A stretch of DNA of 64,000 nucleotides from Prostheceraeus crozeri (lineage: Eukaryota; Platyhelminthes; Polycladida; Euryleptidae). The number at the start of each line of letters is the position of its first letter. Position 1 is the stretch's first letter. Below, in pieces: positions 1-9,463 of this stretch. The translations under genes and the position numbers were made by a program. The stretch spans positions 124,001 through 188,000 of the forward strand of contig CAJQUW010010295.1 in NCBI GenBank assembly GCA_907163375.1, written 5' to 3'. The notes beneath the pieces are model-generated. The model did not search any database. It saw nothing but the letters and a program-made list of their open reading frames with translations, and was not told the origin of the DNA.

Positions 1-762
1 TTTCCTTGGCTTTCTATTACTTTCTTTAAAGATTTCTTCAAACGCATATTTAACTGATAGACCACTTTTATTTTTTAAAGGTTTTACCCAAGCGTATCGT
101 GTATATAAATCTATAACGGTCAATGCGTATTTATAATCTTTTTCATTCGGCATATGAATAAGATCAGCACTCCAAATATCATCTTTATTAAATACTTTTA
201 CTTTCAATAAATATTTAGGTCTTCTATATTCCTTGTGGATTTCAGACGCGTAGGTTCGAGCGTTGCTCTCAGACAGCTTAGCTGTCGTTTCATTTAAACC
301 CTGACCGAATAATATTTTAGCTTGTAAAGCTTTCTTAACAAACATTCTTTCAATTTTTTCTCTAAATGTAGGATTTTGAATACTATCTAATTCTTGAATC
401 ATCTTCTTATCAGCTGCATGTCGAGAACTTAGATCATGATTTCGATAAGCTAAATCATGCCTGTAAGCTGCGGCATCTACTCTATTTATCGGTTCTTCAC
501 CTGGTTTCGGATTATTATTCTCATCTAGTCTTATATCTAATCGAGTTCCTGGACCAGTATATGAATGACCAGGAAGATGTTTTTCTTTCGAATATTTACT
601 CCAAATAAAACCAGGAAAGTTTTCTAATGTTTTTTGTATGTCACCTGCAATATGCTGACAGTTTGAGTTTTTATTTTTGTTTAATAGATAATTTAATAAA
701 TCTAAATTAGCAATTTTTAATTTAATTAAATTTTCTGAGTTTGTGGAATTTGCGGAATCCAT
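1..762 (-). CDS. Phospholipase-A2-like domain joined to Polinton integrase (partial, runs off window)
   Basis: One open frame of 254 codons starts at 762 behind a TTTAAAA leader and runs off the left edge. Residues ~45-150 look like a parvovirus-VP1-type phospholipase A2 domain: a calcium-loop-like YTGPGTRL (68-75) and the catalytic-type HDLAY (102-106). In parvoviruses this activity helps particles leave endosomes. Residues ~180-254 match the start of a DDE integrase core: SADLI with the first acidic residue (D200) and VIDLYTRYAW (216-225), typical of Polinton integrases that insert the linear genome. The linker (~158-168) is encoded by a double-hairpin repeat at 258-286. No HHCC zinc finger is seen before the core. 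The fusion in one frame is directly visible; function is inferred from motifs. Confidence 0.85.
   Translation of the reverse strand, partial: MDSANSTNSENLIKLKIANLDLLNYLLNKNKNSNCQHIAGDIQKTLENFPGFIWSKYSKEKHLPGHSYTGPGTRLDIRLDENNNPKPGEEPINRVDAAAYRHDLAYRNHDLSSRHAADKKMIQELDSIQNPTFREKIERMFVKKALQAKILFGQGLNETTAKLSESNARTYASEIHKEYRRPKYLLKVKVFNKDDIWSADLIHMPNEKDYKYALTVIDLYTRYAWVKPLKNKSGLSVKYAFEEIFKESNRKPRK
258..286 (-). repeat. Double-hairpin repeat in integrase linker
   Basis: Minus strand: GACAGC-TAA-GCTGTC, spacer TGA, then GAGC-AAC-GCTC. In frame between the PLA2-like and integrase domains. Confidence 0.8.
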
Positions 763-802
763 TTTTAAAGATAAAAAACTTTTAAAAGATAAAATAAAAG
801 TT

Positions 803-1330
803 TTACCGAATCATACTAGGACTTAGATATATTCCAGAACCATCTTTAGTTTCTTTAATTTCAATTAAATCATCAACATTGTGGAGAATATTTTTAAGAA
901 CTCGTTTTCCTTCATCAACTAATTTTAATTTACTAATAAAATTATCTACTACTCCTTTCCCTTCGGGCGAAGCCCTGGAAGACATCTCCGATGTCCCTTC
1001 ACCCCTAGCAACTTTCTCTAACTCTCTGTTATGACGTTTTTGTTCTTCTAATGCTGCCTTCTCTGATTTATTTTTATTTACTGCTTGGACAATACCAGCT
1101 GTCCCACCTGCAACACTTCCTGCTGCTGCTATGCCTCCTATTATTAGTGGAATTAATGGGAGAATCCCGCCATTCTTTTCTTCTTGTAATTGAATATTCT
1201 CTATCATTGGTTTACTTATGTAATACTTTTTTTTATTAATCGTAATAGTTTTAGGGGTATTTTTGTCAACAATATTACGTAATTTTAATTCAACAGTTTT
1301 ATTATTAATATTACTTTTCGCTTGCGACAT
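803..1330 (-). CDS. Small membrane-active core protein, pX-like
   Basis: This 175-residue protein starts at 1330 behind ATTAAAA. It has a basic N-terminal part rich in Lys/Asn, then a glycine-rich hydrophobic segment at about residues 54-85 (beginning GGILPLIPLIIGG). This resembles the adenovirus pX/adintovirus small core protein group, whose members combine basic stretches with a membrane-active helix. The C-terminal third is mixed-charge and probably helical. A double-hairpin repeat (965-995) lies inside the frame and encodes the stretch SEMSSRASP. The gene sits between the integrase and the major capsid gene on the same strand, consistent with a late structural role. The assignment rests on composition, hydrophobic pattern and context rather than strict motifs. 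Confidence 0.6.
   Translation of the reverse strand: MSQAKSNINNKTVELKLRNIVDKNTPKTITINKKKYYISKPMIENIQLQEEKNGGILPLIPLIIGGIAAAGSVAGGTAGIVQAVNKNKSEKAALEEQKRHNRELEKVARGEGTSEMSSRASPEGKGVVDNFISKLKLVDEGKRVLKNILHNVDDLIEIKETKDGSGIYLSPSMIR
965..995 (-). repeat. Double-hairpin repeat in pX-like gene
   Basis: Minus strand: GACATC-GGA-GATGTC, spacer TTCCA, then GGGC-TTC-GCCC. In frame; encodes part of SEMSSRASP. Confidence 0.85.
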
Positions 1331-1495
1331 TTTTAATAAAAAAATTTTAAGTTACGAAAATTTTAAGTTAAGAATTTTAAGTTAAGAATTTTTAATCTAT
1401 TCTAGTTATGAAAAAATTTTAAGTTACCAAAAAAATTTTAATCTATTTTAGTTATCAAAATTTTAAGTTATCAAAATAAATTAAATTAATTAAAC

Positions 1496-1578
1496 GACGA
1501 AGTCTTGGGCTTTAGCCTATCGGACCAAAGGTCCTAAGGTTACTAACCGATCGGAGCGAAGCTCCTCTGGCTTTAGCC
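1496..1578. repeat. Cluster of six hairpins after the capsid gene
   Basis: Plus strand, in order: GAC-GAA-GTC (1496-1504), GGC-TTTA-GCC (1508-1517), GGACC-AAA-GGTCC (1522-1534), GGTTA-C-TAACC (1538-1548), GGAGC-GAA-GCTCC (1553-1565) and GGC-TTTA-GCC (1569-1578). They are separated by 3-4 bases. The GGC-TTTA-GCC hairpin occurs twice. Confidence 0.85.
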
Positions 1579-2907
1579 TATCCTAGCCATCTTCCCATTA
1601 AGAACTTCAATAGAATATTTTGTATCTTCTAGCAATAAACCATAAGCCATCAATGAAGTTGTGGAATCTTTGTTTTCAATATTAATTGTTACATCACAAC
1701 CATTTTTAATAATATCTTCTGATTGCGCACTTAAATCGAAACAGAAAACAGGATATAAATGTCTCCAATCTCCAGGAGTTAATTGTGGTTCAACTCCAAA
1801 TTCTATACAAAGATTTCTATAAGAATCATATCCTTCCATAAATTGATTATTGGTATCATCGAATCTTAATGGATCAATTGGATATCGAGTTTGATTTAAT
1901 GAAACTTGTAAACTTCGAATTGTATTAATATGAAAAATATTATTGTTCTTATCAAAACTTGGAGAATTATTTCTCTGAAATGTTAGTAATAAATATCTTG
2001 GAGTATTCGCAGTTCTAGTAAAATGCCAGTTAAATCTTTGTTCGGAAAAAGTTACTGAACTAGCAGTTCTCTTTAGAAAATTAACTGGAATTGGTTTGTT
2101 AGTATTAAATCTTTCTGCAATAGCTGATTCAATTTCTAAACTAGGAGTAATATGTTTAATCCACCATTCAAGTCTATCAATTTTTAAATATGCTTTTTTT
2201 CCAGTCTTACCAAAAAAGATTAATTCATTATTTGCTGTACGATGAATTATTAATTTAAATTTTAATTGATATGATATTTTGACATAATCTAAATAACCGA
2301 ATAATGGAGACAATGGCCAATTTACTGTTTGCTTACTTTTCTTGTTAAATTCACGTCTTTCTTTATATGCAGTATTGTTTGTTTTATTTAAATGTTTTGC
2401 AATATTTTCTACATCTTTCGCAATTCCTGCGGCATCTGTTCCAGCGTGAGTTAAATCATCAATAATTATACCATCATTAGTATCAGGAAACCAACCTTCG
2501 ATTTCATGCTTTTTATTATTTTCACCAATTGTTATAAATCTAAGCATTGTATCAATTACACCTGGGGAATCACTTATTGTTTCTATATTTTGAGTTGCAA
2601 CATCTAAACGCATTTGTGTAAATAATCTTGGAAAAAAATTATTTTCTAGTGTAATATTATCGGTATCTGGTAATGGTGTTGTAAAATTAGCATCACTATA
2701 TAAAGAATATTCACAGTGTAAAAATGAATCAGGTAGATATATATAACTCTGCTGATTATCAACTTCAAAAAGTAAATCTCATCCAGTATTTACTCTACTG
2801 GAAGATCCGGGATTCATAGCAATTCTTATATAGTCATTCTTTTTTTTATTGTAACTGACGAACGGAGGATCGTCTAATCTAAATTTATTTTCGATAAGCG
2901 AAGACAT
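1573..2907 (-). pseudogene. Polinton major capsid protein (double jelly-roll), fossil copy
   Basis: The gene begins at 2907 behind TATAAAA and ends at 1573. The best preserved part shows the pattern of adintovirus/Polinton hexon-like proteins near the C-terminus: LCIEFGVEPQLTPGDW followed by YPVFCFDLSAQSE, then a beta strand rich in I/N and a closing segment ending in LLLEDTKYSIEVL. Aromatic and beta-rich spacing throughout suits a double jelly-roll that forms the pseudo-hexameric capsomers. It lies between the pX-like and protein-VI-like genes, as usual for these viruses. The copy is broken. Its natural end lies in a cluster of hairpins (1496-1578), one of which contains the terminal codon. 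Confidence 0.85.
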
Positions 2908-2977
2908 TTTTATAAAAAATAATTTGACTTTTTGTTTTTTCTCACAGATAGAAAAAAATTTTTACTAAAATATAATT

Positions 2978-3469
2978 TTAGAATTTTGCTAGACCAGCTC
3001 CGCTGCTCACGCCATTACCTCTTATTTCTTCAATTGTTTTTTCATTATGTTTACTATCACCCTCTACAGCTATGTTAGCAATTTTGTTTTTTGTTTCATC
3101 TGAAAGTTTTTTTAATTTTTTTAGTTCTTCAGAATCATTCTTGAGTTTACGAATAGCTTCTAGTTGTTTTAATTCGTTTTGTGATTTAACAGCATTTGAT
3201 ATTGCACTAGCTGTACTACCTATAGCAGCTGCTCCTTTTGCAGCAGATGTAATCAAATCTTTATTATTTTTAATTAAGTTAACGATACTACCAATACCAG
3301 AAAAGATGCCACCTCCTTCTTTTTGGACGGCACCTGCGGTGCCTAGGAACTTTTCTGTTCCGACTGTTTCTCTATTATCATAATGGTAAACCGGATTCAT
3401 ACGTGGTTCATGAGCAATTCTTTGATTTGAAGCAAATTGTTTAAGATTGTGTTTATAAATTATAGGCAT
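2978..3469 (-). CDS. Protein-VI-like amphipathic minor capsid protein
   Basis: This 163-residue open frame starts at 3469 behind CCTAAAAA. Residues ~50-95 form a glycine/alanine-rich amphipathic segment (GGGIFSGIGSIVNLIK, then SAAKGAAAIGSTASAIS), followed by a charged coiled-coil-like helix and a glycine-containing tail. Adenovirus protein VI and its adintovirus counterparts have the same layout and disrupt endosomal membranes from inside the capsid. A double-hairpin repeat at 3329-3361 encodes the stretch GTEKFLGTAGAV without disturbing the frame, and a single hairpin lies near the 3' end (2995-3005). The call is by architecture and position next to the capsid gene; sequence identity to known proteins was not testable here. 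Confidence 0.55.
   Translation of the reverse strand: MPIIYKHNLKQFASNQRIAHEPRMNPVYHYDNRETVGTEKFLGTAGAVQKEGGGIFSGIGSIVNLIKNNKDLITSAAKGAAAIGSTASAISNAVKSQNELKQLEAIRKLKNDSEELKKLKKLSDETKNKIANIAVEGDSKHNEKTIEEIRGNGVSSGAGLAKF
2995..3005 (-). repeat. Single hairpin near the end of the VI-like gene
   Basis: CAGC-GGA-GCTG on the minus strand. No convincing partner hairpin is seen, so this may be a decayed copy or chance. Confidence 0.35.
3329..3361 (+). repeat. Double-hairpin repeat in VI-like gene
   Basis: GGCACC-TGC-GGTGCC, spacer TA, then GGAAC-TTTTCT-GTTCC. It lies in frame in the minus-strand gene. Confidence 0.75.
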
Positions 3470-3513
3470 TTTTTAGGATTAAATTTGACTTTTGGGAAAA
3501 AATATTTACGATT

Positions 3514-3540
3514 GGTTAGTAACCTGAGGACCTTTGGTCC
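3514..3540 (+). repeat. Double-hairpin repeat at the 3' end of the fibre-like gene
   Basis: GGTTA-G-TAACC, spacer TGA, then GGACC-TTT-GGTCC. Both stems are identical to two adjacent hairpins in the 1496-1578 cluster (opposite orientation). It ends just beyond the gene's stop codon. Confidence 0.85.
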
Positions 3541-3542
3541 AT

Positions 3543-4430
3543 TTAGGATTTACGTTTGTGAATGTCCAACAACTTCGAGATAACTTTATTAATTGACTGT
3601 TGCACTTTATCTATTGCGTCAAGCAGCGTGTGATGTACTTTAATTTCTTTTCTATTAACTTGCATTTTCTCCTGATTCATCTTCAACGCCGTTTTAAGTG
3701 CATTTAACTTAATTTTAAGAACATCAAATTGTCTTTTAACAGAATCTAACTGTTCTTTATTTTCTTTAGAGTTTTCTTGTAAATTTTTCTTTAATTCATT
3801 TTCTAAATTGATTTTAAGAGTTTTCATTTTATCAACTTTTTGATTAGGTGAGTTTACTTCATTTATTATTCTATTCATCTTTTTCATTTGTTGAGTAATT
3901 GTAGAACTTAATTCATCAACACTTTTTTGGAATGTAGTTTGTAACTGCTTTAAATTTTTTTTAATTCTTTCAGGTAGTTTTTCTATTTCATCTTCTAATT
4001 GTTCTTTTAACATTTTTATCTGATATTTATTTTTAATGACTGCAGATTTTAACTTTATAGAAAGTAATATTAAAATTTTTGATTGTTCAGAAATCTTTTT
4101 AAAAAGTTTTGCTATATCTGCTTCTAGCTCTCTATCTTTTTTATCAAGTTTTAATAATTTTTCGTTTAATGATTTGTCATTAAGTTTTAGCAACTTTAAT
4201 TCATTCATCAGTGGAACCAAAACATCGTTTATATATTTTTCCTTTAAATCATTGATTTGTGTATCAACATATTGTTTATTTGTTAACTCTGTATTTTGTT
4301 GTGGAAGAATAGAAAGATGCAATGGACCAGATAAAACGTCTCCAGTTTTCATAATATAATTTTCTATCTCTATTTCTAATTCACGATTATTCGGGATATA
4401 TGCACCTCCACCAACATTTGGTAACATCAT
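3543..4430 (-). CDS. Coiled-coil fibre/spike-like protein
   Basis: This 295-residue open frame starts at 4430 behind GTTAAAAA. Residues ~27-60 read IMKTGDVLSGPLHLS, then NTELTNKQYVDTQI. That is the layout found at the head of many trimeric phage and large-DNA-virus fibres (a TGxLSG strand followed by TNKxYVD leading into a coiled coil). From about residue 60 to the end the protein is an almost unbroken heptad-rich coiled coil (Lys/Glu/Leu/Ile), with no obvious globular knob at the C-terminus. A receptor-binding or vertex-spike role is inferred. It is the outermost minus-strand gene of the left cluster and diverges from the plus-strand genes across an AT-rich spacer (4431-4545). Confidence 0.5.
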   Translation of the reverse strand: MMLPNVGGGAYIPNNRELEIEIENYIMKTGDVLSGPLHLSILPQQNTELTNKQYVDTQINDLKEKYINDVLVPLMNELKLLKLNDKSLNEKLLKLDKKDRELEADIAKLFKKISEQSKILILLSIKLKSAVIKNKYQIKMLKEQLEDEIEKLPERIKKNLKQLQTTFQKSVDELSSTITQQMKKMNRIINEVNSPNQKVDKMKTLKINLENELKKNLQENSKENKEQLDSVKRQFDVLKIKLNALKTALKMNQEKMQVNRKEIKVHHTLLDAIDKVQQSINKVISKLLDIHKRKS

Positions 4431-4545
4431 TTTTTAACAATAAAAAAATAAAATTTTTTCTCATTATAAAAATACATAAATTATAAAAATAAAATTTTTT
4501 CTAATAAAAATAAAAAATAAAATTTTTTCTAATAAAAATAAAAAA
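4431..4545. promoter_or_regulatory. AT-rich divergent promoter region
   Basis: The 115-bp spacer separates the minus-strand fibre-like gene (start 4430) from the plus-strand gene starting at 4546. It is nearly pure A/T and holds three imperfect repeats built around AAATAAAATTTTTTCT, each followed by a TAAAAATAAAAA run. The plus-strand start is directly preceded by TAAAAAA, the leader shared by most genes in the element. The same AATTTTTTTCT...TAAAAAATAAAAA arrangement precedes the polymerase start at 6028. A divergent promoter is inferred from gene orientation and the repeated motif. Confidence 0.5.
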
Positions 4546-5841
4546 ATGGAAAATCAAAATTTAAAAAAATTATATTCGCCCGCATCATCCTGTTCTTCTT
4601 ATTCGACGAGATCAACGGGATTTGAAAATAAATGTTTTGATAATAATAATAATAATAATCTATGTATAGATGTTAATATTTTATTTCAATTACAAGCCGA
4701 AATATTTAGATAACAGACTAAAGGTTTACCTTCTATAGAAACTAATTATTGTTTATTTCCGGGGGATCCATTTATTAAATTTATGGAGATTGTAAGTAAA
4801 TATAATGATGTAGCTTATGTTGAATTAAATAAAGAAAATATGGTTATAATAGGTCATAATAATGTTTATGGATTTATTAGAGCAGTGTTACCAATTAGTA
4901 ATACTGATTGGATAGAAACTAAAATTATTAATTATATCAATATTCAAGAATTAGTTAAAAAATTAAAATCTTTGTCGAAAGAAAAAATTAGATTATTTGT
5001 TGACGATCAAAATCAATATAACATTCACATAGAGAGTAAAAAACATATTGAAGAATTATTATGTCAAGTTTATTATAGAGACACAATTTATAAACAAGAA
5101 ACATTAGAAATGCCGCAAAGATATGATGATGATACGTACATAGGATTATATTCCAACTTAAATATTAATTTATTAAAATCTTATATAAATGGTTTAGCTC
5201 AACAAGAGAAAATTTATATGTGGACTACACCTTATACTATTAACAATGACCATAATCATATTCATAATAAACGAACTGAAGGTTCTAGGGCTTTGCCCGA
5301 TCTTAAAGAATCTTATGATAATAATGATGATTCTGTAACATCTGAAAAAGGTGTAAATGGTAAAGAAGATTATAAAAATATTAGTAATTATAAAAATTTA
5401 TCTAAATTTCATTTTCTTACAATTGAAAATAATAATGATGGTATAGTTGAAGATACTGTTAGACAACTATGTGTCGGGTCTACAAAATTTAAATTAGGAT
5501 TTACATCTAATCAATTTAAAATTTTATCATCTTTAACAAAAACTAAAAGTGATTCAGATTATGGTGGTGTTATTAAATTTTCCAAAAGAGATCAAAGACC
5601 AATATTTTTCTCTATTATATTATTATCAGATAAGAAATGTAATTTAGAATTAGATATTCCAATAAGAGAATGGTATCCTATCATGGAAGGGCATCCAATC
5701 CCAAAAAGTGTAATTTATGATGATGAAGAAACAATTTATGATGATGATGAAGAAACAATTTATGATGATGATGATGAATCAATAGTTAGTGAAAAAAAAT
5801 TTAAATTATCTTTTGATAAAACATTATATGATGAAACTTAA
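4546..5841 (+). pseudogene. Unrecognised Polinton gene with acidic C-terminal repeats (broken)
   Basis: The leader TAAAAAA directly before 4546 marks the probable start; the long open part ends at 5841. I do not recognise the family. The N-terminal half is strand/helix alternating (for example DVAYVELNKENMVIIGHNN and FIRAVLPIS), which could suit a sliding-clamp-like fold, but that is only a guess from pattern. The middle is low-complexity and carries a double-hairpin repeat (5274-5298) encoding TEGSRALP. Further on, FKLGFTSNQFKILSSLT and IFFSIILLSD look folded. The C-terminus has three acidic repeats of the type TIYDDDEE. Its position upstream of the polymerase on the same strand hints at a replication role. 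This copy is broken. Confidence 0.4.
5274..5298 (+). repeat. Double-hairpin repeat in the unrecognised gene
   Basis: AAC-TGAAG-GTT, spacer CTA, then GGGC-TTT-GCCC. In frame; encodes TEGSRALP. Confidence 0.8.
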
Positions 5842-5896
5842 TAAGATAAAACTTAATATGATAAAACTTAATATGATAAAACTTAATGTGATAAAG
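5830..5896 (+). repeat. 15-bp tandem repeat after the acidic-repeat gene
   Basis: About four copies of a 15-bp unit, GATAAAACTTAATAT with small variations, begin at the 3' end of the preceding gene and run into the spacer. The unit partly overlaps the final codons, so the repeat probably expanded from coding sequence. The remaining spacer to 6027 is AT-rich and holds the polymerase leader. Confidence 0.8.
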
Positions 5897-6281
5897 AAAA
5901 AAAATAACTAAAGAACGTGAAATATATAATAATATAAAATAACACTCAGGTCCTTGATATTAGAATGTTTATATCTAAAATTAAAACACAAATTTTTTTC
6001 TTAAATTTTCTCTAAAAAAATAAAAAAATGGAAAATACCAAGTTTTATTGTGTCTTATGTAAAAAAAAGTTGCAAACAAAAAGAAGTTATCAATCTCATT
6101 TAAATAGTAAATTGCATTTACAAAATGTAGAACGAGTTGATGAAGGAAATATATTAAAATTAAATAGTTATAAAAACTATCTAGAAACATTGCCTACTGA
6201 TATAAAAGTTAAAAAAATGTTTGATGATTATTCACATTCGGAATATAAAAAATTTTTTAATAGTGAAGATGAGACCATACA

Positions 6282-6306
6282 AACCGAAGGTTCTAGGGTT
6301 TCGCCC
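6282..6306 (+). repeat. Double-hairpin repeat in polymerase (1)
   Basis: AACC-GAA-GGTT, spacer CTA, then GGG-TTTCG-CCC. In frame; encodes TEGSRVSP. Confidence 0.8.
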
Positions 6307-7918
6307 GTACCAGATGGAAGATATTTATTTAGCGATACTGATGAATTTGATGAAGCTGAACGAACCGATGAAGCCTTAGCAAATATAAAATATTTATTTA
6401 ATCAGTCTTTTGAATATAATGAATCCGATAAAACTTTTTCTGATATTCTAACCAACTTTTATAATATATTTAAGAAATCTTTCAAATGTTATATGAATGT
6501 AGAAGTACTTTATACAAAAAATGGACCTGATGGAATTCCTGAAGAAATAATACAAGGACATTTTACAAATTCACAAGAAATTCATAATGTAAATGATATA
6601 CAACCCATATTTGAATCGATGATACGTAAATTAGAAAATTGTATAATTGAAGCCCAGTTACGTGAATCTGGTTGGAGATTTGTTAAAATACTATCTAAGA
6701 AAATAGTAATTGATAAATATAAAAATAATACTGGTGGTAGTTATGTTCCTTTACCTTTCAGTTCACCACAATTAATCAACATAAAAAATGAAGATGATTA
6801 TTGTTTTCTGTGGAGTATTGTAGCACATTTACATCCTGCAGAATATCATAAAGAAAGACTAAGTCATTATAATAAAGAAGAATACATAAATGAATTTGAT
6901 CTTTCTGATGGCTTAGATGAATTTCCATATGATTATAATAGGTTAAAAAAGTTTCATAAAAAGAATAAAAATTTAATTGAAGTAAATGTTTTTGAATTAA
7001 ATGTGAATTATGTTTCTATTAGTAAAATTACTCCACTTTACTCAGATTCAAAAAAATTTTATTTGAATAATAAAAATTTATGCCAATCAGAAATAGTATA
7101 TAATGATAGAGGAAATTACATGCATCATAATATTTTTTACCAAGGAAATATAATATGTACTGAAAAATTTGAACTTGTTAAAACACTATCACCAATAATG
7201 ATTAATCATAATAATTATAAAGGACGTACTGATGATTATAATTACAAATATTCATCTTTATCTTCAGAATATCAACAAAAATTAGAAAATTTAAATAAAA
7301 GTTTACAAAAATGTAAAATAGATTATCAACAACAAACAAAAATGTTACTACAAGAATATCACCATAAATATCAAAATAAGATAGAAACAATTCAAAAATT
7401 AAATGAAGAAAATAATGAAGAAAATGAAACCAATCAAAAAATAAATGAATCTTTAAAAAAATGTCTACAACAATATAAAGAACAATATGATAAAGAATAT
7501 ATTTATCAGCTACAAATATTAAATCAAAATTATCATCAAAATACATTTAATATAACAAAAGAAATTAATGAAACACATGAAATATATAAAGATGAATTTG
7601 AAAAACTAGAACAGTCAAAACAACCAGCACAAGCGAATATATTATATTATCAGGGTCATTTTATATTGTGTAAAGATGTTTCTATATTTACAAAAACTTC
7701 AGATAATACAAATTTTCCTTGTCTTCAATGTATGACAAGTTTTAGAACTAAAGAAGAAATGAATAGACATTTGGAGAATTGTCAACAAAATGAAGCAGTC
7801 AGAAACACATTTCCAAAAGATGATTATTTAGAATATAATAAATGGTATTTTAAAAATAAAGTACCCTTTACTATTTATTGTGATTTTGATGCATATAATG
7901 TTAATATGACACAAAATC

Positions 7919-7944
7919 GAACGGAAAGTTCCAGGGCTTCACCC
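7919..7944 (+). repeat. Double-hairpin repeat in polymerase (2)
   Basis: GAAC-GGAAA-GTTC, spacer CA, then GGG-CTTCA-CCC. It lies in a low-complexity linker after Exo I; encodes TESSRASP. Confidence 0.75.
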
Positions 7945-8318
7945 GATTCTGAAAATTATAATTCTGAAAATTATAATTCTGAAAAAAGTGCACCTGGAAA
8001 AAGTTCAGCTGAACAAAGTAAAGAAAAATATTTATTTGAACAAAAACCATTATGTTGGGGAATGTACATTCATTCAAATTATCCTGAATTATTTAAATCA
8101 GAATATTTTCATTACTATGGTGAAGATAGTTCAGAAATGTTTACAAAGAAAGTAGAAGAATTACAAAATTATTTTTCACAATTGCTTGAAACAAATATAC
8201 CGATGATGCCATTAACAGAAAAAGAAAAATTAAATTTTATTAATGAAACAAAATGTTATTACTGTGGAAGAGAATTTACAAAAAATTATAAAAATGGCAA
8301 AGGTAGATATCTTGATAG

Positions 8319-8340
8319 GCGAAGCGACGGCTCTGCCGTC
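8319..8340 (+). repeat. Hairpin pair in polymerase (3)
   Basis: GC-GAA-GC directly followed by GACGGC-TCT-GCCGTC. It lies inside the endonuclease-VII-like segment, between its Cys pair and the DHDH motif. Confidence 0.65.
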
Positions 8341-8728
8341 AAGGTAAAAGATCATGATCATCTAAATGGATTATATAGAGGTGCAGCACATAATTCTTGT
8401 AATCTTAATGCTAATAAATTTAAATATAACTTTGTTCCTTTATATTTCTACAATGGTTCTAAATATGATTTCCATCTAGTAATGAAAGATTTATTTTCAT
8501 CTGAAAAATTACAACAACAACAAATAAATGTACTATGTAAAACAGAAGAAGAATATTTTTCAATGCAATTAGGTTGTATTAGAATTTTAGATGCATTTAG
8601 ATTTTTACTCCTTATTCATTAGATGTTATGGGAAAAACTTTGAAATCTGAACAATGTAAAATATTAAATAAATATAATTTAAAACCTTTAAAAGGAATAT
8701 TTCCGTATGAGTACATAACTGGAGATAA

Positions 8729-8754
8729 AACCTGTGGTTCACAGTCGAAGACTG
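8729..8754 (+). repeat. Double-hairpin repeat in polymerase (4)
   Basis: AACC-TGT-GGTT, spacer CA, then CAGTC-GAA-GACTG. Confidence 0.75.
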
Positions 8755-9065
8755 ATTTTAATTCTGTGAATAAAATTATGGAAGAAAAACAACTTCCTCC
8801 AATAAATAAATTTAAATCAACATTAAAACAATCAAAATTATCTGACGAAGACTATGCAGAAGCTGAAAAGAATTGGAGAGAGTTAAATTGTAAAACAATG
8901 TATGATTATACAATGAAATATCTACAGATGGATGTATTAATACTAGCTGATCTTTTCGAAAACTTTCGTGATATGTGTTTAGAATATTACGGAATAGATC
9001 CATGTTATTGTTATTCTACACCAGGTTTAACATGGCTAGCAGGATTAAAACATACTGGTGTTCAA

Positions 9066-9089
9066 GCCGATGGCTCTAGGACAAAGTCC
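9066..9089 (+). repeat. Double-hairpin repeat in polymerase (5)
   Basis: GCC-GAT-GGC, spacer TCTA, then GGAC-AAA-GTCC. Compared with GGGC/GCCC in other copies, the second stem shows a compensated change on both arms. Confidence 0.8.
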
Positions 9090-9432
9090 GTTAAACTTAA
9101 ACATTATAAAGAAAATACATATGATAAATTATTATTTTTTGAATCTGGAATTAGAGGTGGAGTTTCATCAGTTTTAGGTAATAGATATGTTAAATGTTAT
9201 AATAAGAAAGTAAATCCACAAGAATATGGAATAATGAAACCTCTATCTCCAGAAGAAAAAGAAAAAATATTAGAAATTTTCGAACGAAACTAGAAGGAGT
9301 AGAACGTGAAAAAGCAATTGATGAATTCATGAGAGAAAACTATTTGTTATATTATGATTTTAATAGCTTATATTCTTCTTGCATGATACAAGAATTACCA
9401 ACAGGTGAAATGTCATGGTGTAATATTCGTAC

Positions 9433-9463
9433 GACATCAGAGATGTCTACTAGGGCTTCGCCC
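9433..9463 (+). repeat. Double-hairpin repeat in polymerase (6)
   Basis: GACATC-AGA-GATGTC, spacer TACTA, then GGGC-TTC-GCCC. Located just after Pol motif A; encodes SEMSTRASP. Confidence 0.85.
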
